Below, one piece after another: positions 14,601-28,929 of a stretch of 64,000 bases of DNA; the first letter of the stretch is position 1; each line of letters starts with the position of its first letter. The position numbers and the translations under genes are program-made. A model generated the notes under the pieces. The model saw only the letters and a list, made by a program, of their open reading frames with translations, was not told the DNA's origin and made no database searches. Location of the stretch: assembly GCF_038502225.1 (NCBI RefSeq), contig NC_091303.1, positions 23,199,986 to 23,263,985 on the forward strand, written 5' to 3'. The stretch comes from Cherax quadricarinatus (lineage: Eukaryota; Arthropoda; Malacostraca; Decapoda; Parastacidae).

Positions 14601-15905
14601 GTGAACCAGGTAGTGTTCAACATTTTAAACCAGGTAGTGTTCAACATTGTAAACCAGGTAGTGTTCAACATTGTAAACTTGGTATTGTTGAACATTGTAA
14701 ACCAAGTAGTGCTCAACATTGTAAACTAGGTAGTGTTCAACATTGTAAACCAGGTAGTGTTCAACATTGTAAACCAGGCAGTGTTCAATATTGTAAACCA
14801 GGTAGTGTTCAACATTGTAAACCAGGTAGTGTTCAACATTGTAAACCAGGTAGTGTTTAACATTGTAAACCAGGCAGTGTTCAACATTGTAAACCAGGTA
14901 GAGTTCAACATTGTAAACCAGGTAGTGTTCAACATTGTAAACCAGGTAGTGTTCAACATTGTAAACCAATTAGTGCTCAACATTGTAAACCAGGTAGTGT
15001 TCAATATTGTAAACCAGGTAGTGTTCAACATTGTAAAACAGGAAGTGTTCAACATTGTAAACCAGGTAGTGTTCAACATTGTAAACCAGGCAGTGTTCAA
15101 CATTGTAAACCAGGCAGTGTTCAACATTGTAAACCAAGTAGTGTTCAACATTGTAAACCAGGTAGTGTTCAACATTATAAACCAGGTAGTGTTCAACATT
15201 GTCAACCAGACAGTGTTCAACATGATAAACCAGGTAGTGTTCAACATTGTAAACCAGGTAGTGTTCAACATTGTAAACCAGGTAGTGTTCAACATTGTTA
15301 ACCTGGTAGTGTTCAACATTGTAAACCAGGTAGTGTTCAACATTGTAAACCAGGCAGTGTTCAAAATTGTAAACCAGGTAGTGTTCAACATTGTAAACCA
15401 GGAAGTGTTCAACATTGTAAACCAGGTAGTTTTCAACTTTGTAAACCAGGAAGTGTTCAACATTGTAAACCAGCTAGTGTTCAGCATTGTAAACCAGGTA
15501 GTGTTCAACTTTGTAAACCAGGCAGTGTTCAACATTGTAAACCAAGTAGTGTTCAACATTGCAAACCAGGCAGTGTTCAACATGGTAAACCAGGTAGTGT
15601 TCAACATTGTAAACGAGGTAGTGTTCAACATTGTAAACCAGGTAGAGTTCAACATTGTAAACCTGGTAGTGTTCAACATTGTAAACCAGGTAGTGTTCAA
15701 CATTGTAAACCAGGCAGTGTTCACCATTGTAAACCAGTTAGTGTTCAACATTGCAAACCAGGCAGAGTTCAACATTGTAAACCAGGTAGTGTTCAACATT
15801 GTGAACCAGGCAGTGTTCAACATTGTAAACCAGGCAGTGTTCAACATTGTAAACTAAGTAGTGTTCAACATTGTAAACCGGGTAGTGTTCAACATTGTAA
15901 ACTAG
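11636..15905 (+). repeat. 4,270-bp higher-order satellite segment, copy A
   Basis: The variant order of this segment is repeated 4,270 bp downstream with few differences: 11641-11740 matches 15911-16010, and 13318, 14349 and 14733 match 17588, 18619 and 19003. The length is 178 units minus 2 bp. Inside it, the block beginning 13318 recurs at 14349 (offset 1,031 bp), so there is an older internal duplication. Boundaries are judged by eye, within about 30 bp. Confidence 0.85.
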
Positions 15906-18900
15906 GTAGTGTTCAACATTGTAAACCAGGTAGTGTTCAACACTGTAAACCAGGTAGTGTTCAGCATTGTAAACCAGGCAGTGTTCAACATTGTAAACCA
16001 AGCAGTATTCAACATTGTAAACCAGGCAGTGTTCAACATTGTAAACCAGGCAGTGTTCAACATTGTAAACCAGGCAGTGTTTAACATTGTAAACCAGGGA
16101 GTGTTCAACATTGTAAAGCAGGCAGTGTTCAACATTGTAAACCAGGCAGTGTTCAACATTGTATACCAGGCAGTGTTCAACATTGTAAACCAGGTAGTGT
16201 TCAACATTGTAAACCAGGTAGTGTTCAATATTATAAACCAGGTAGTGTTCAACATTGTAAACCAGGTAGTGTTCAACATTGTAAACCAGGTTGTGTTCAA
16301 CATTGTAAACCAGGTAGTGTTCATCAATGTAAACCAGGTAGTGTTCAACATTGTTAACGAGGTAGTGTTCAACATTGTAAACCAGGTGGTGTTCAACATT
16401 GTAAACCAGGTAGTGTTCAACATTGTAAACCAGGCAGTGTTCAACATTGTAATTCAGGCAGTGTTCAACATTGTGAGCCAGGCAGTGTTCAACACTGTAA
16501 ACCAGGTAGTGTTCAACATTGTAAACCAGGTAGTGTTCAACATTGTAAACCAGGTGCTGTTCAACATTGTAAACCAGGTAGTGTTCAACATTGTAAACAA
16601 GGCAGTGTTCAACATCGTAAACCAGGCAGTGTTCAACATTGTGAGCTTGGCAGTGTTCAACACTGTAAACCAGGTAGTGTTCAACATTGTAAACCAGGTA
16701 CTGTTCAACATTGTAAACCAGGTAGTGTTCAACATTGTAAACCAGGCAGTGTTCAACATTATAAACCTGGTAGTGTTCAACATTGCAAACCAGGTAGTGT
16801 TCAACATTGTAAATCAGGTAGTGTTCAACATTGTAAACCAGGCAGTGTTCAACATTGTAAACCAGGCAGTGTTTAACATTGTAAACCAGGTAGTGTTCAA
16901 CATTGTAAACCAGGCAGTGTTCAACATTGTAAACCAGGTAGTGTTCAACATTGTAAACCAGGTAGTGTTCAACATTGAAAACCATGCAGTGTTCAACACT
17001 GTAAACCAGGCAGTGTTCAACATTGTAAACCAGGCAGTGTTCAACATTGTAAACCAGGCAGTGTTCAACATTGTAAACCAGGCAGTGTTCAACATTGTAA
17101 ACCAGGCAGTGTTCAACATTGTAAACCAGGTAGTGTTCAACATTGTAAACCAGGTAGTGTTCAACATTGTAAACCAGGCAGTGTTCAAAATTGTAAACCA
17201 GGTAGTGTTCAACGTTGTAAACCAGGTAGTGTTCAACACTGTAAACCAGGTAGTGTTCAACATTGTAAACCAGGTAGTGTTCAACATTGTAAACCAGGTA
17301 GTGTTCAACATTGTAAACCAGGTAGTGTTCAACACTGTAAACCAGGTAGTGTTCAACATTGTAAACCAGGTAGTGTTCAACACTGTAAACCAGGAAGTGT
17401 TCAGCATTGTAAACCAGGCAGTGTTCAACATTGTAAACCAGGTAGTGTTCAACATTGTAAACCAGGTAGTGTTCAACATTGTAAACCAGGCAGTGTTCAA
17501 CATTGTAAACCAGGTAGTGTTCAACATTGTAAGCCAGGTAGTGTTCAACATTGTAAACCAGGTAGTGTTCAACATTGTAACCATGTAGTGTTGAACATTG
17601 TAAACCAGGTAGTGTTCAACATTGTAAACCAGGCAGTGTTCAACATTCTAAACCAGGTAGTGTTAAACATTGTAAACCAGGTAGTGTTCAACATTGTAAA
17701 CCAGATAGTGTTCAACATTGTAAACCGGGTAGTGTTCAACATTGTAAACAGAGCAGTGTTCAACATTGTAAACCAGGTAGTGTTCAACATTGTAAACCAC
17801 GAAGTGTTCAACATTGTAAACCAGGTAGTGTTCAACATTGTGAAACAGGTAGTGTTCAACATTTTAAACCATGTAGTGTTCAACATTGTAAACCAGGTAG
17901 TGTTCAACATTGTAAACTAGGTATTGTTGAACATTGTAAACCAAGTAGTGCTAACCATTGTAAACTAGGTAGTGTTCAACATTGTAAACCAGGTAGTGTT
18001 CAACATTGTAAACCAGGCAGTGTTCAACATTGTAAACCAGGCAGTGTTCAACATTGTAAACCAGGCAGTGTTCAACATTGTAAACCAGGCAGTGTTCAAC
18101 ATTGTAAACCAGGTAGTGTTCAACATTGTAAACCAGGTAGTGTTCAACATTGTAAACCAGACAGTGTTCAAAATTTTAAACCAGGTAGTGTTCAACGTTG
18201 TAAACCAGGTAGTGTTCAACACTGTAAACCAGGTAGTGTTCAACATTGTAAACCAGGTAGTGTTCAACATTGTAAACCAGGTAGTGTTCAACATTGTAAA
18301 CCAGGTAGTGTTCAACACTGTAAACCAGGTAGTGTTCAACATTGTAAACCAGGTAGTGTTCAACACTGTAAACCAGGAAGTGTTCAGCATTGTAAACCAG
18401 GCAGTGTTCAACATTGTAAACCAGGTAGTGTTCAACATTGTAAACCAGGTAGTGTTCAACATTGTAAACCAGGCAGTGTTCAACATTGTAAACCAGGTAG
18501 TGTTCAACATTGTAAACCAGGTAGTGTTCAACATTGTAAACCAGGTAGTGTTCAACATTGTAAACCAGGTAGTGTTCAACATTGTAAACCAGGTAGTGTT
18601 CAACATTGTAACCGTGTAGTGTTCAACATTGTAAACCAGGTAGTGTTCAACATTGTAAACCAGGCAGTGTTCAACATTGTAAACCAGGCAGTGTTAAACA
18701 TTGTAAACCAGGTAGTGTTCAACATTGTAAACCAGATAGTGTTCAACATTGTAAACCGGGTAGTGTTCAACATTGTAAACAGAGCAGTGTTCAACATTGT
18801 AAACCAGGTAGTGTTCAACATTGTAAACCAGGAAGTGTTCAACATTGTAAACCAGGTAGTGTTCAACATTGTGAACCAGGTAGTGTTCAACATTTTAAAC

Positions 18901-20140
18901 CAGGTAGTGTTCAACATTGTAAACCAGGTAGTGTTCAACATTGTAAACTTGGTATTGTTGAACATTGTAAACCAAGTAGTGCTCAACATTGTAAACTAGG
19001 TAGTGTTCAACATTGTAAACCAGGTAGTGTTCAACATTGTAAACCAGGCAGTGTTCAATATTGTAAACCAGGTAGTGTTCAACATTGTAAACCAGGTAGT
19101 GTTCAACATTGTAAACCAGGTAGTGTTTAACATTGTAAACCAGGCAGTGTTCAACATTGTAAACCAGGTAGAGTTCAACATTGTAAACCAGGTAGTGTTC
19201 AACATTGTAAACCAGGTAGTGTTCAACATTGTAAACCAATTAGTGCTCAACATTGTAAACCAGGTAGTGTTCAATATTGTAAACCAGGTAGTGTTCAACA
19301 TTGTAAAACAGGAAGTGTTCAACATTGTAAACCAGGTAGTGTTCAACATTGTAAACCAGGCAGTGTTCAACATTGTAAACCAGGCAGTGTTCAACATTGT
19401 AAACCAAGTAGTGTTCAACATTGTAAACCAGGTAGTGTTCAACATTATAAACCAGGTAGTGTTCAACATTGTCAACCAGACAGTGTTCAACATGATAAAC
19501 CAGGTAGTGTTCAACATTGTAAACCAGGTAGTGTTCAACATTGTAAACCAGGTAGTGTTCAACATTGTTAACCTGGTAGTGTTCAACATTGTAAACCAGG
19601 TAGTGTTCAACATTGTAAACCAGGCAGTGTTCAAAATTGTAAACCAGGTAGTGTTCAACATTGTAAACCAGGAAGTGTTCAACATTGTAAACCAGGTAGT
19701 GTTCAACTTTGTAAACCAGGAAGTGTTCAACATTGTAAACCAGCTAGTGTTCAGCATTGTAAACCAGGTAGTGTTCAACTTTGTAAACCAGGCAGTGTTC
19801 AACATTGTAAACCAAGTAGTGTTCAACATTGCAAACCAGGCAGTGTTCAACATGGTAAACCAGGTAGTGTTCAACATTGTAAACGAGGTAGTGTTCAACA
19901 TTGTAAACCAGGTAGAGTTCAACATTGTAAACCTGGTAGTGTTCAACATTGTAAACCAGGTAGTGTTCAACATTGTAAACCAGGCAGTGTTCACCATTGT
20001 AAACCAGTTAGTGTTCAACATTGCAAACCAGGCAGAGTTCAACATTGTAAACCAGGTAGTGTTCAACATTGCAAACCAGGTAGTGTTCAACATTGTAAAC
20101 CAGGCAGTGTTCAACATTGTAAACTACGTAGTGTTCAACA
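15906..20140 (+). repeat. 4,270-bp higher-order satellite segment, copy B
   Basis: Near-identical tandem copy of 11636-15905. It shares rare diagnostic units such as CAACATTGTAACC at about 17570 (matching about 13300) and the unit GTAAACAGAGCAGTG near 17747 (matching 13477). A few single-base differences exist (for example 16321 TCATCA against TCAACA in copy A), which suggests a recent duplication. It ends at a 22-bp short unit at 20133, just before marker block copy 2. Confidence 0.85.
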
Positions 20141-20226
20141 CTAAACCAGGTAGTGTTCAACATTGTAAACCAGGTAGTGTTCAACATTGTAAACCAGGCA
20201 GTGTTCAACATTGCAAACCAGGTAGT

Positions 20227-20750
20227 GTTCAACACTAAACCAGGTAGTGTTCAACATTGTAAACCAGGTAGTGTTCAACATTGTAAACCAGGCAGTGTTC
20301 AACATTGTAAACCAGACAGTGTTCTACACTGTAATCCAGGCACAGTTCAACATTGTAAACCAGGCAGTGTTCAGTATTGTAAACCAGGCAGTGTTCAACT
20401 TTGTAAACCAGACAGTGTTCAACGCTGTAAACCAGGCAGTGTTCAATATTGTAAACCAGGCAGTGTTCAACACTGTAAGCCAGACAGTTTTCAACATTGT
20501 AAACCAAGCAGTGTTCAACACTGTAAACCAGGCAGCGTTCAACACTGTAAACGAGGCAGTATTCATAACTGTAAACCAGGTAGTGTTCAACATTATAAGC
20601 CATGTAGCGTTCAACACTGCAAACTAATTATTGTTCAAGATTATAAACCAGGTAATGTTCAAAAGTGTAAAACAGGCAATGTTCAACATTGTAAACCAGG
20701 TAGTGTTCAACACTGTAAACCAGGCAGTGTTCAACATTGTAAATCATGCA
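20227..20750 (+). repeat. Satellite marker block, copy 2
   Basis: Repeats the variant order of 9677-10200 at +10,550 bp, including the 22-bp opening unit, CTACACTGTAATCC and CAAGATTATAAACC. It shares CACAGTTCAAC near 20341 with copies 3 and 4, whereas copy 1 has AGAGTTCAAC there. Copies 2 to 4 are therefore more closely related to one another than to copy 1. Confidence 0.85.
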
Positions 20751-22622
20751 GTGTTCAACATTGTAAACCAGGCAGTGTTCAACATTGTAAACCAGGTAGT
20801 GTTCAATATTATAAACCAGGTAGTGTTCAACATTGTAAACCAGGTAGTGTTCAACATTGTAAACCAGGTAGTGTTCAACACTGTAAACCAGGCAGTGTTC
20901 AACATCGTAAACCATGCAGTGTTCACCATTGTAAATCAGGTAGTGTTCAAAACTGTAAACCAGGTAGTGTTCAATATTATAAACCAGGCAGTGTTCAACA
21001 TTGTAAACCAGGCAGTGTTCACCATTGAAAATCAGGTAGTGTTCAAAACTGTAAACCAGGTAGTGTTCAATATTATAAACCAGGCAGTGTTCAACATTGT
21101 AAACCAGGCAGTGTTCACCATTGTAAATCAGGTAGTGCTCAACACTGTAAACCAGGTAGTGTTCAACATTTTAAACCAGGTAGTGTTCAACATTGTAAAC
21201 CAGGTAGTGTTCAACATTGTAAACCAGGTAGTGTTAAACACTGTAAACCAGGTAGTTCAACATTGTAAACCAGGTAGTGTTCAACATTGTAAACCAGGAA
21301 GTGTTCAACATTGTAAACCAGGTAGTGTTCAACATTGTGAAACAGGTAGTGTTCAACATTTTAAACCGGGTAGTGTTCAACATTGTAAACCAGGTAGTGT
21401 TCAACATTGTATACCAAGTAGTGATCAACATTGTAAACTAGGTAGTGTTCAACATAGTAAACCAGGTAGTGTTCAACATTGTAAACCAGGCAGTGTTCAA
21501 TATTGTAAACCAGGTAGTGTTCAACATTGTAAACCAGGTAGTGTTCAACATTGTAAACCAGGTAGTGTTTAACATTGTAAACCAGGCAGTGTTTAACATT
21601 GTAAACCAGGTACTGTTCAACATTGTAAACCAGGTAGTGTTCAACATTGTAAACCAGGTAGTGTTCAACATTGTAAACCAGTTAGTGCTCAACATTGTAA
21701 ACCAGGTAGTGTTCAATATTGTAAACCAGGAAGTGTTCAACATTGTAAACCAGGAAGTGTTCAACATTGTAAACCAGGTAGTGTTCAACATTGTAAACCA
21801 GGCAGTGTTCAACATTGTAAACCAGGCAGTGTTCAACATTGTAAACCAAGTAGTGTTCAACATTGTAAACCAGGTAGTGTTCAACATTATAAACCAGGTA
21901 GTGTTCAACATTGTCAACCAGACAGTGTTCAACATGATAAACCAGGTAATGTTCAACATTGTAAACCAGGTAGTGTTCAACATTGTAAACCAGGTAGTGT
22001 TCAACATTGTTAACCTGGTAGTGTTCAACATTGTAAACCAGGTAGTGTTCAACATTGTAAACCAGGCAGTGTTCAAAATTGTAAACCAGGTAGTGTTCAA
22101 CATTGTAAACCAGGAAGTGTTCAACATTGTAAACCAGGTAGTGTTCAACTTTGTAAACCAGGAAGTGTTCAACATTGTAAACCAAGTAGTGTTCAACATT
22201 GCAAACCAGGCAGTGTTCAACATGGTAAACCAGGTAGTGTTCAACATTGTAAACGAGGTAGTGTTCAACATTGTAAACCAGGTAGAGTTCAACATTGTAA
22301 ACCTGGTAGTGTTCAACATTGTAAACCAGGTAGTGTTCAACATTGTAAACCAGGCAGTGTTCACCATTGTAAACCAGTTAGTGTTCAACATTGCAAACCA
22401 GGCAGAGTTCAACATTGTAAACCAGGTAGTGTTCAACATTGCAAACCAGGTAGTGTTCAACATTGTAAACCAGGCAGTGTTCAACATTGTAAACTACGTA
22501 GTGTTCAACATTGTAAACCGGGTAGTGTTCAACATTGTAAACTAGGTAGTGTTCAACATTGTAAACCGGGTAGTGTTCAACATTGTAAACCAGGCGGTGT
22601 TCAACATTGCAAACCAGGTAGT

Positions 22623-23146
22623 GTTCAACACTAAACCAGGTAGTGTTCAACATTGTAAACCAGGTAGTGTTCAACATTGTAAACCAGGCAGTGTTCAACA
22701 TTGTAAACCAGACAGTGTTCTACACTGTAATCCAGGCACAGTTCAACATTGTAAACCAGGCAGTGTTCAGTATTGTAAACCAGGCAGTGTTCAACTTTGT
22801 AAACCAGACAGTGTTCAACGCTGTAAAGCAGGCAGTGTTCAACATTGTAAACCAGGCAGTGTTCAACACTGTAAGCCAGACAGTTTTCAACATTGTAAAC
22901 CAAGCAGTGTTCAACACTGTAAACCTGGCAGCGTTCAACACTGTAAACGAGGCAGTGTTCATAACTGTAAACCAGGTAGTGTTCAACATTATAAGCCATG
23001 TAGCGTTCAACACTGCAAACTAATTATTGTTCAAGATTATAAACCAGGTAATGTTCAAAAGTGTAAAACAGGCAATGTTCAACACTGTAAACCAGGTAGT
23101 GTTCAACACTGTAAACCAGGCAGTGTTCAACATTGTAAATCATGCA
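22623..23146 (+). repeat. Satellite marker block, copy 3
   Basis: Same ordered variants as the block at 20227, at +2,396 bp. It differs by scattered substitutions, for example CTGTAAAGCAGG near 22821. Confidence 0.85.
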
Positions 23147-26100
23147 GTGTTCAACATTGTAAACCAGGCAGTGTTCAACATTGTAAACCAGGTAGTGTTC
23201 AATATTATAAACCAGGTTGTGTTCAACATTGTAAACCAGGTAGTGTTCAACATTGTAAACCAGGTAGTGTTCAACACTGTAAACCAGGCAGTGTTCAACA
23301 TTGTAAACCATGCAGTGTTCACCATTGTAAATCAGGTAGTGTTCAAAACTGTAAACCAGGTAGTGTTCAATATTATAAACCAGGCAGTGTTCAACATTGT
23401 AAACCAGGCAGTGTTCACCATTGTAAATCAGGTAGTGTTCAAAACTGTAAACCAGGTAGTGTTTAATATTATAAACCAGGCAGTGTTCAACATTGTAAAC
23501 CAGGCAGTGTTCACCATTGTAAATCAGGTAGTGCTCAACACTGTAAACCAGGTAGTGTTCAACATTGTATACCAGGTAGTGTTCAACATTTTAAACCAGG
23601 TAGTGTTCAACATTGTAAACCAGGTAGTGTTAAACACTGTAAACCAGGTAGTGTTCAACATTGTAAACCAGGTAGTGTTCAACATTGTAAACCAGGTAGT
23701 GTTGAACATTGTAAAGAAGGCAGTGTTCAACATTGTGAACCAGGCAGTGTTCAACATTGTAAACCAGGTAGTGTTCAACACTGTAAACCAGGTAGTGTTC
23801 AACACTGCAAACCAGGTAGTGTTCAAAATTGTAAACCAGGTAGTGTTCAACACTGTAAACCAGGTAGTGTTCAACATTGTAAACCAGGTAGTGTTCAACA
23901 TTGTAAACCAGGTAGTGTTGAACATTGTAAACCAGGCAGTGTTCAACATTGTGAACCAGGCAGTGTTCAACATTGTAAACCAGGTAGTGTTCAACACTGT
24001 AAACCAGGTAGTGTTCAACACTGTAAACCAGGTAGTGTTCAACATTGTAAACCAGGTAGTGTTGAACATTGTAAACCAGGTAGTGTTGAACATTGTAAAC
24101 CAGGCAGTGTTCAACATTGTAAACCAGGCAGTGTTCAACATTGTAAACCAGGTAGTGTTCAACATTGTAAACCAGGTAGTGTTCAACATTGTAAACCAGG
24201 TAGTGTTCAACATTGTAAACCAGGTAGTGTTGAAGATTGTAAACCAGGTAGTGTTCAACATTGTAAACCAGGCAGTGTTCAACATTGTAAACCAGGTAGT
24301 GTTGAACATTGTAAACCAGGTAGTGTTCAGCATTGTAAACCAGGCAGCGTTCAACATTGTAAACCAGGCAGCGTTCAACATTGTAAACCAGGCAGTGTTC
24401 AACACTTTAAACCAGGCAGTGTTCAACATTGTAAACCAGGCAGTGTTCAACATTGTAAACCAGGCAGTGTTCAACATTGTAAACCAGGAAGCGTTCAACA
24501 TTGTAAACCAGGCAGTGTTCAACACTTTAAACCAGGCAGTGTTCAACATTGTAAACCAGGCAGTGTTCAACATTGTAAACCAGGCAGTGTTCAACATTGT
24601 AAACCAGGTAGTGTTCAACATTGTAAACCAGGTAGTGTTCAACATTGTAAACCAGACAGTGTTCAAAATTTTAAACCAGGTAGTGTTCAACGTTGTAAAC
24701 CAGGTAGTGTTCAACACTGTAAACCAGGTAGTGTTCAACATTGTAAACCAGGTAGTGTTCAACATTGTAAACCAGGTAGTGTTCAACATTGTAAACCAGG
24801 TAGTGTTCAACACTGTAAACCAGGTAGTGTTGAACATTGTAAACCAGGTAGTGTTCAACACTGTAAACCAGGAAGTGTTCAGCATTGTAAACCAGGCAGT
24901 GTTCAACATTGTAAACCAGGTAGTGTTCAACATTGTAAACCAGGCAGTGTTCAACATTGTAAACCAGGTAGTGTTAAACATTGTAAACCAGGTAGTGTTC
25001 AACATTGTAAACCAGATAGTGTTCAACATTATAAACCGGGTAGTGTTCAACATTGTAAACAGAGCAGTGTTCAACATTGTAAACCAGGTAGTGTTCAACA
25101 TTGTAAACCAGGAAGTGTTCAACATTGTAAACAAGGTAGTGTTCAACATTGTGAACCAGGTAGTGTTCAACATTTTAAACCAGGTAGTGTTCAACATTGT
25201 AAACCAGGTAGTGTTCAACATTGTAAACTTGGTATTGTTGAACATTGTAAACCAAGTAGTGCTCAACATTGTAAACTAGGTAGTGTTCAACATTGTAAAC
25301 CAGGTAGTGTTCAACATTGTAAACCAGGCAGTGTTCAATATTGTAAACCAGGTAGTGTTCAACATTGTAAACCAGGTAGTGTTCAACATTGTAAACCAGG
25401 TAGCGTTTAACATTGTAAACCAGGCAGTGTTCAACATTGTAAACCAGGTAGAGTTCAACATTGTAAACCAGGTAGTGTTCAACATTGTAAACCAGGTAGT
25501 GTTCAACATTGTAAACCAATTAGTGCTCAACATTGTAAACCAGGTAGTGTTCAATATTGTAAACCAGGTAGTGTTCAACATTGTAAAACAGGAAGTGTTC
25601 AACATTGTAAACCAGGCAGTGTTCAACATTGTAAACCAAGTAGTGTTCAACATTGTAAACCAGGTAGTGTTCAACATTATAGACCAGGTACTGTTCAACA
25701 TTGTCAACCAGACAGTGTTCAACATGATAAACCAGGTAGTGTTCAACATTGTAAACCAGGTAGTGTTCAACATTGTAAACCAGGTAGTGTTCAACATTGT
25801 TAACCTGGTAGTGTTCAACATTGTAAACCAGGTAGTGTTCAACATTGTAAACCAGGCAGTGTTCAAAATTGTAAACCAGGTAGTGTTCAACATTGTAAAC
25901 CGGGAAGTGTTCAACATTGTAAACCAAGTAGTGTTCAACTTTGTAAACCAGGAAGTGTTCAACATTGTAAACCAGCTAGTGTTCAGCATTGTAAACCAGG
26001 TAGTGTTCAACTTTGTAAACCAGGCAGTGTTCAACATTGTAAACCAAGTAGTGTTCAACATTGCAAACCAGGCAGTGTTCAACATGGTAAACCAGGTAGT

Positions 26101-26484
26101 GTTCAACATTGTGAACGAGGTAGTGTTCAACATTGTAAACCAGGTAGAGTTCAACATTGTAAACCTGGTAGTGTTCAACATTGTAAACCAGGTAGTGTTC
26201 AACATTGTAAACCAGGCAGTGTTCACCATTGTAAACCAGTTAGTGTTCAACATTGCAAACCAGGCAGAGTTCAACATTGTAAACCAGGTAGTGTTCAACA
26301 TTGCAAACTAGGTAGTGTTCAACATTGTAAACCAGGCAGTGTTCAACATTGTAAACTACGTAGTGTTCAACATTGTAAACCGGGTAGTGTTCAACATTGT
26401 AAACTAGGTAGTGTTCAACATTGTAAACCGGGTAGTGTTCAACATTGTAAACCAGGCGGTGTTCAACATTGCAAACCAGGTAGT

Positions 26485-27008
26485 GTTCAACACTAAACCA
26501 GGTAGTGTTCAACATTGTAAACCAGGTAGTGTTCAACATTGTAAACCAGGCAGTGTTCAACATTGTAAACCAGACAGTGTTCTACACTGTAATCCAGGCA
26601 CAGTTCAACATTGTAAACCAGGCAGTGTTCAGTATTGTAAACCAGGCAGTGTTCAACTTTGTAAACCAGACAGTGTTCAACGCTGTAAACCAGGCAGTGT
26701 TGAACATTGTAAACCAGGCAGTGTTCAACACTGTAAGCCAGACAGTTTTCAACATTGTAAACCAAGCAGTGTTCAACACTGTAAACCAGGCAGCGTTCAA
26801 CACTGTAAACGAGGCAGTGTTCATAACTGTAAACCAGGTAGTGTTCAACATTATAAGCCATGTAGCGTTCAACACTGCAAACTAATTATTGTTCAAGATT
26901 ATAAACCAGGTAATGTTCAAAAGTGTAAAACAGGCAATGTTCAACATTGTAAACCAGGTAGTGTTCAACATTGTAAACCAGGCAGTGTTCAACATTGTAA
27001 ATCATGCA
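26485..27008 (+). repeat. Satellite marker block, copy 4
   Basis: Same ordered variants as the block at 22623, at +3,862 bp. The sequence leading into it (26240-26484) also matches the lead-in of copy 3 (22378-22622), so the duplicated unit is longer than the marker block. Confidence 0.85.
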
Positions 27009-27513
27009 GTGTTCAACATTGTAAACCAGGCAGTGTTCAACATTGTAAACCAGGTAGTGTTCAATATTATAAACCAGGTAGTGTTCAACATTGTAAACCA
27101 GGTAGTGTGAAACATTGTAAACCAGGTAGTGTTCAACACTGTAAACCAGGCAGTGTTCAACATTGTAAACCATGCAGTGTTCACCATTGTAAATCAGGTA
27201 GTGTTCAAAACTGTAAACCAGGTAGTGTTCAATATTATAAACCAGGCAGTGTTCAACATTGTAAACCAGGCAGTGTTCACCATTGTAAATCAGGTAGTGT
27301 TCAACACTGTAAACCAGGTAGTGTTCAACATTGTAAACCAGGTAGTGTTCAACACTGTAAACCAGGTAGTGTTAAACACTGTAAACCAGGTAGTGTTCAA
27401 CATTGTAAACCAGGTAGTGTTCAACACTGTAAACCAGGTAGTGTTCAACACTGTAAACCAGGTAGTGTTCAACATTGTAAACCAGGTAGTGTTCAACACT
27501 GTAAACCAGGTAG

Positions 27514-28929
27514 TGTTCAACACTGTAAACCAGGTAGTGTTAAACACTGTAAACCAGGTAGTGTTCAACATTGTAAACCAGGTAGTGTTCAACACTGTAA
27601 ACCAGGTAGTGTTCAACACTGTAAACCAGGTAGTGTTAAACACTGTAAACCAGGTAGTGTTCAACATTGTAAACCAGGTAGTGTTCAACACTGTAAACCA
27701 GGTAGTGTTAAACACTGTAAACCAGGCAGTGTTCAACATTGTAAAACAGGTAGTGTTCAACACTGTAAACCAGGTAGTGTTAAACACTGTAAACCAGGCA
27801 GTGTTCAACATTGTAAACCAGGTAGTGTTCAACACTGTAAACCAGGTAGTGTTAAACACTGTAAACCAGGTAGTGTTCAACATTGTGAACCAGGTAGTGT
27901 TCAACATTGTAAATCAGGTAGTGCTCAACATTGTAAACCAGGTAGTGTTCAACATTGTAAACCAGGTAGTGTTGAACATTGTAAACCAGGCAGTGTTCAA
28001 CATTGTGAACCAGGCAGTGTTCAACATTGTAAACCAGGCAGTGTTCAACATTGTAAACCAGGTAGTGTTCAACATTGTAAACCAGGTAGTGTTGAACATT
28101 GTAAACCAGGCAGTGTTCAACATTGTGAACCAGTCAGTGTTCAACATTGTAAACCAGGTAGTGTTCAACACTGTAAACCAGGTAGTGTTGAACACTGTAA
28201 ACCAGGTAGTGTTCAACATTGTAAACCAGGTAGTGTTCAACACTGTAAACCAGGTAGTGTTCAACATTGTAAACCAGGTAGTGTTCAACACTGTAAACCA
28301 GGTAGTGTTCAACATTGTAATCCAGGCAGTGTTCAACATTGTGAACCAGGCAGTGTTCAACATTGTAAACCAGGTAGTGTTCAACACTGTAAACCAGGTA
28401 GTGTTCAACACTGTAAACCAGGTAGTGTTCAACATTGTAAACCAGGTAGTGTTCAACATTGTAAACCAGGTAGTGTTGAACATTGTAAACCAGGCAGTGT
28501 TCAACATTGTAAACCAGGCAGTGTTCAACATTGTAAACCAGGTAGTGTTCAACATTGTAAACCAGGTAGTGTTCAACATTGTAAACCAGGTAGTGTTCAA
28601 CATTGTAAACCAGGTAGTGTTGAAGATTGTAAACCAGGTAGTGTTCAACATTGTAAACCAGGCAGTGTTCAACATTGTAAACCAGGTAGTGTTGAACATT
28701 GTAAACCAGGTAGTGTTCAACATTGTAAACCAGGCAGCGTTCAACATTGTAAACCAGGCAGTGTTCAACACTTTAAACCAGGCAGTGTTCAACATTGTAA
28801 ACCAGGCAGTGTTCAACATTGTAAACCAGGCAGTGTTCAACATTGTAAACCAGGCAGCGTTCAACATTGTAAACCAGGCAGTGTTCAACACTTTAAACCA
28901 GGCAGTGTTCAACATTGTAAACCAGGCAG
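27514..28929 (+). repeat. 1,416-bp higher-order segment, copy 1
   Basis: Exactly 59 units of 24 bp, followed directly by a second copy. It is rich in GTTAAACACTG units and carries the rare unit TGAAGATTGT at 28621. Confidence 0.85.
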
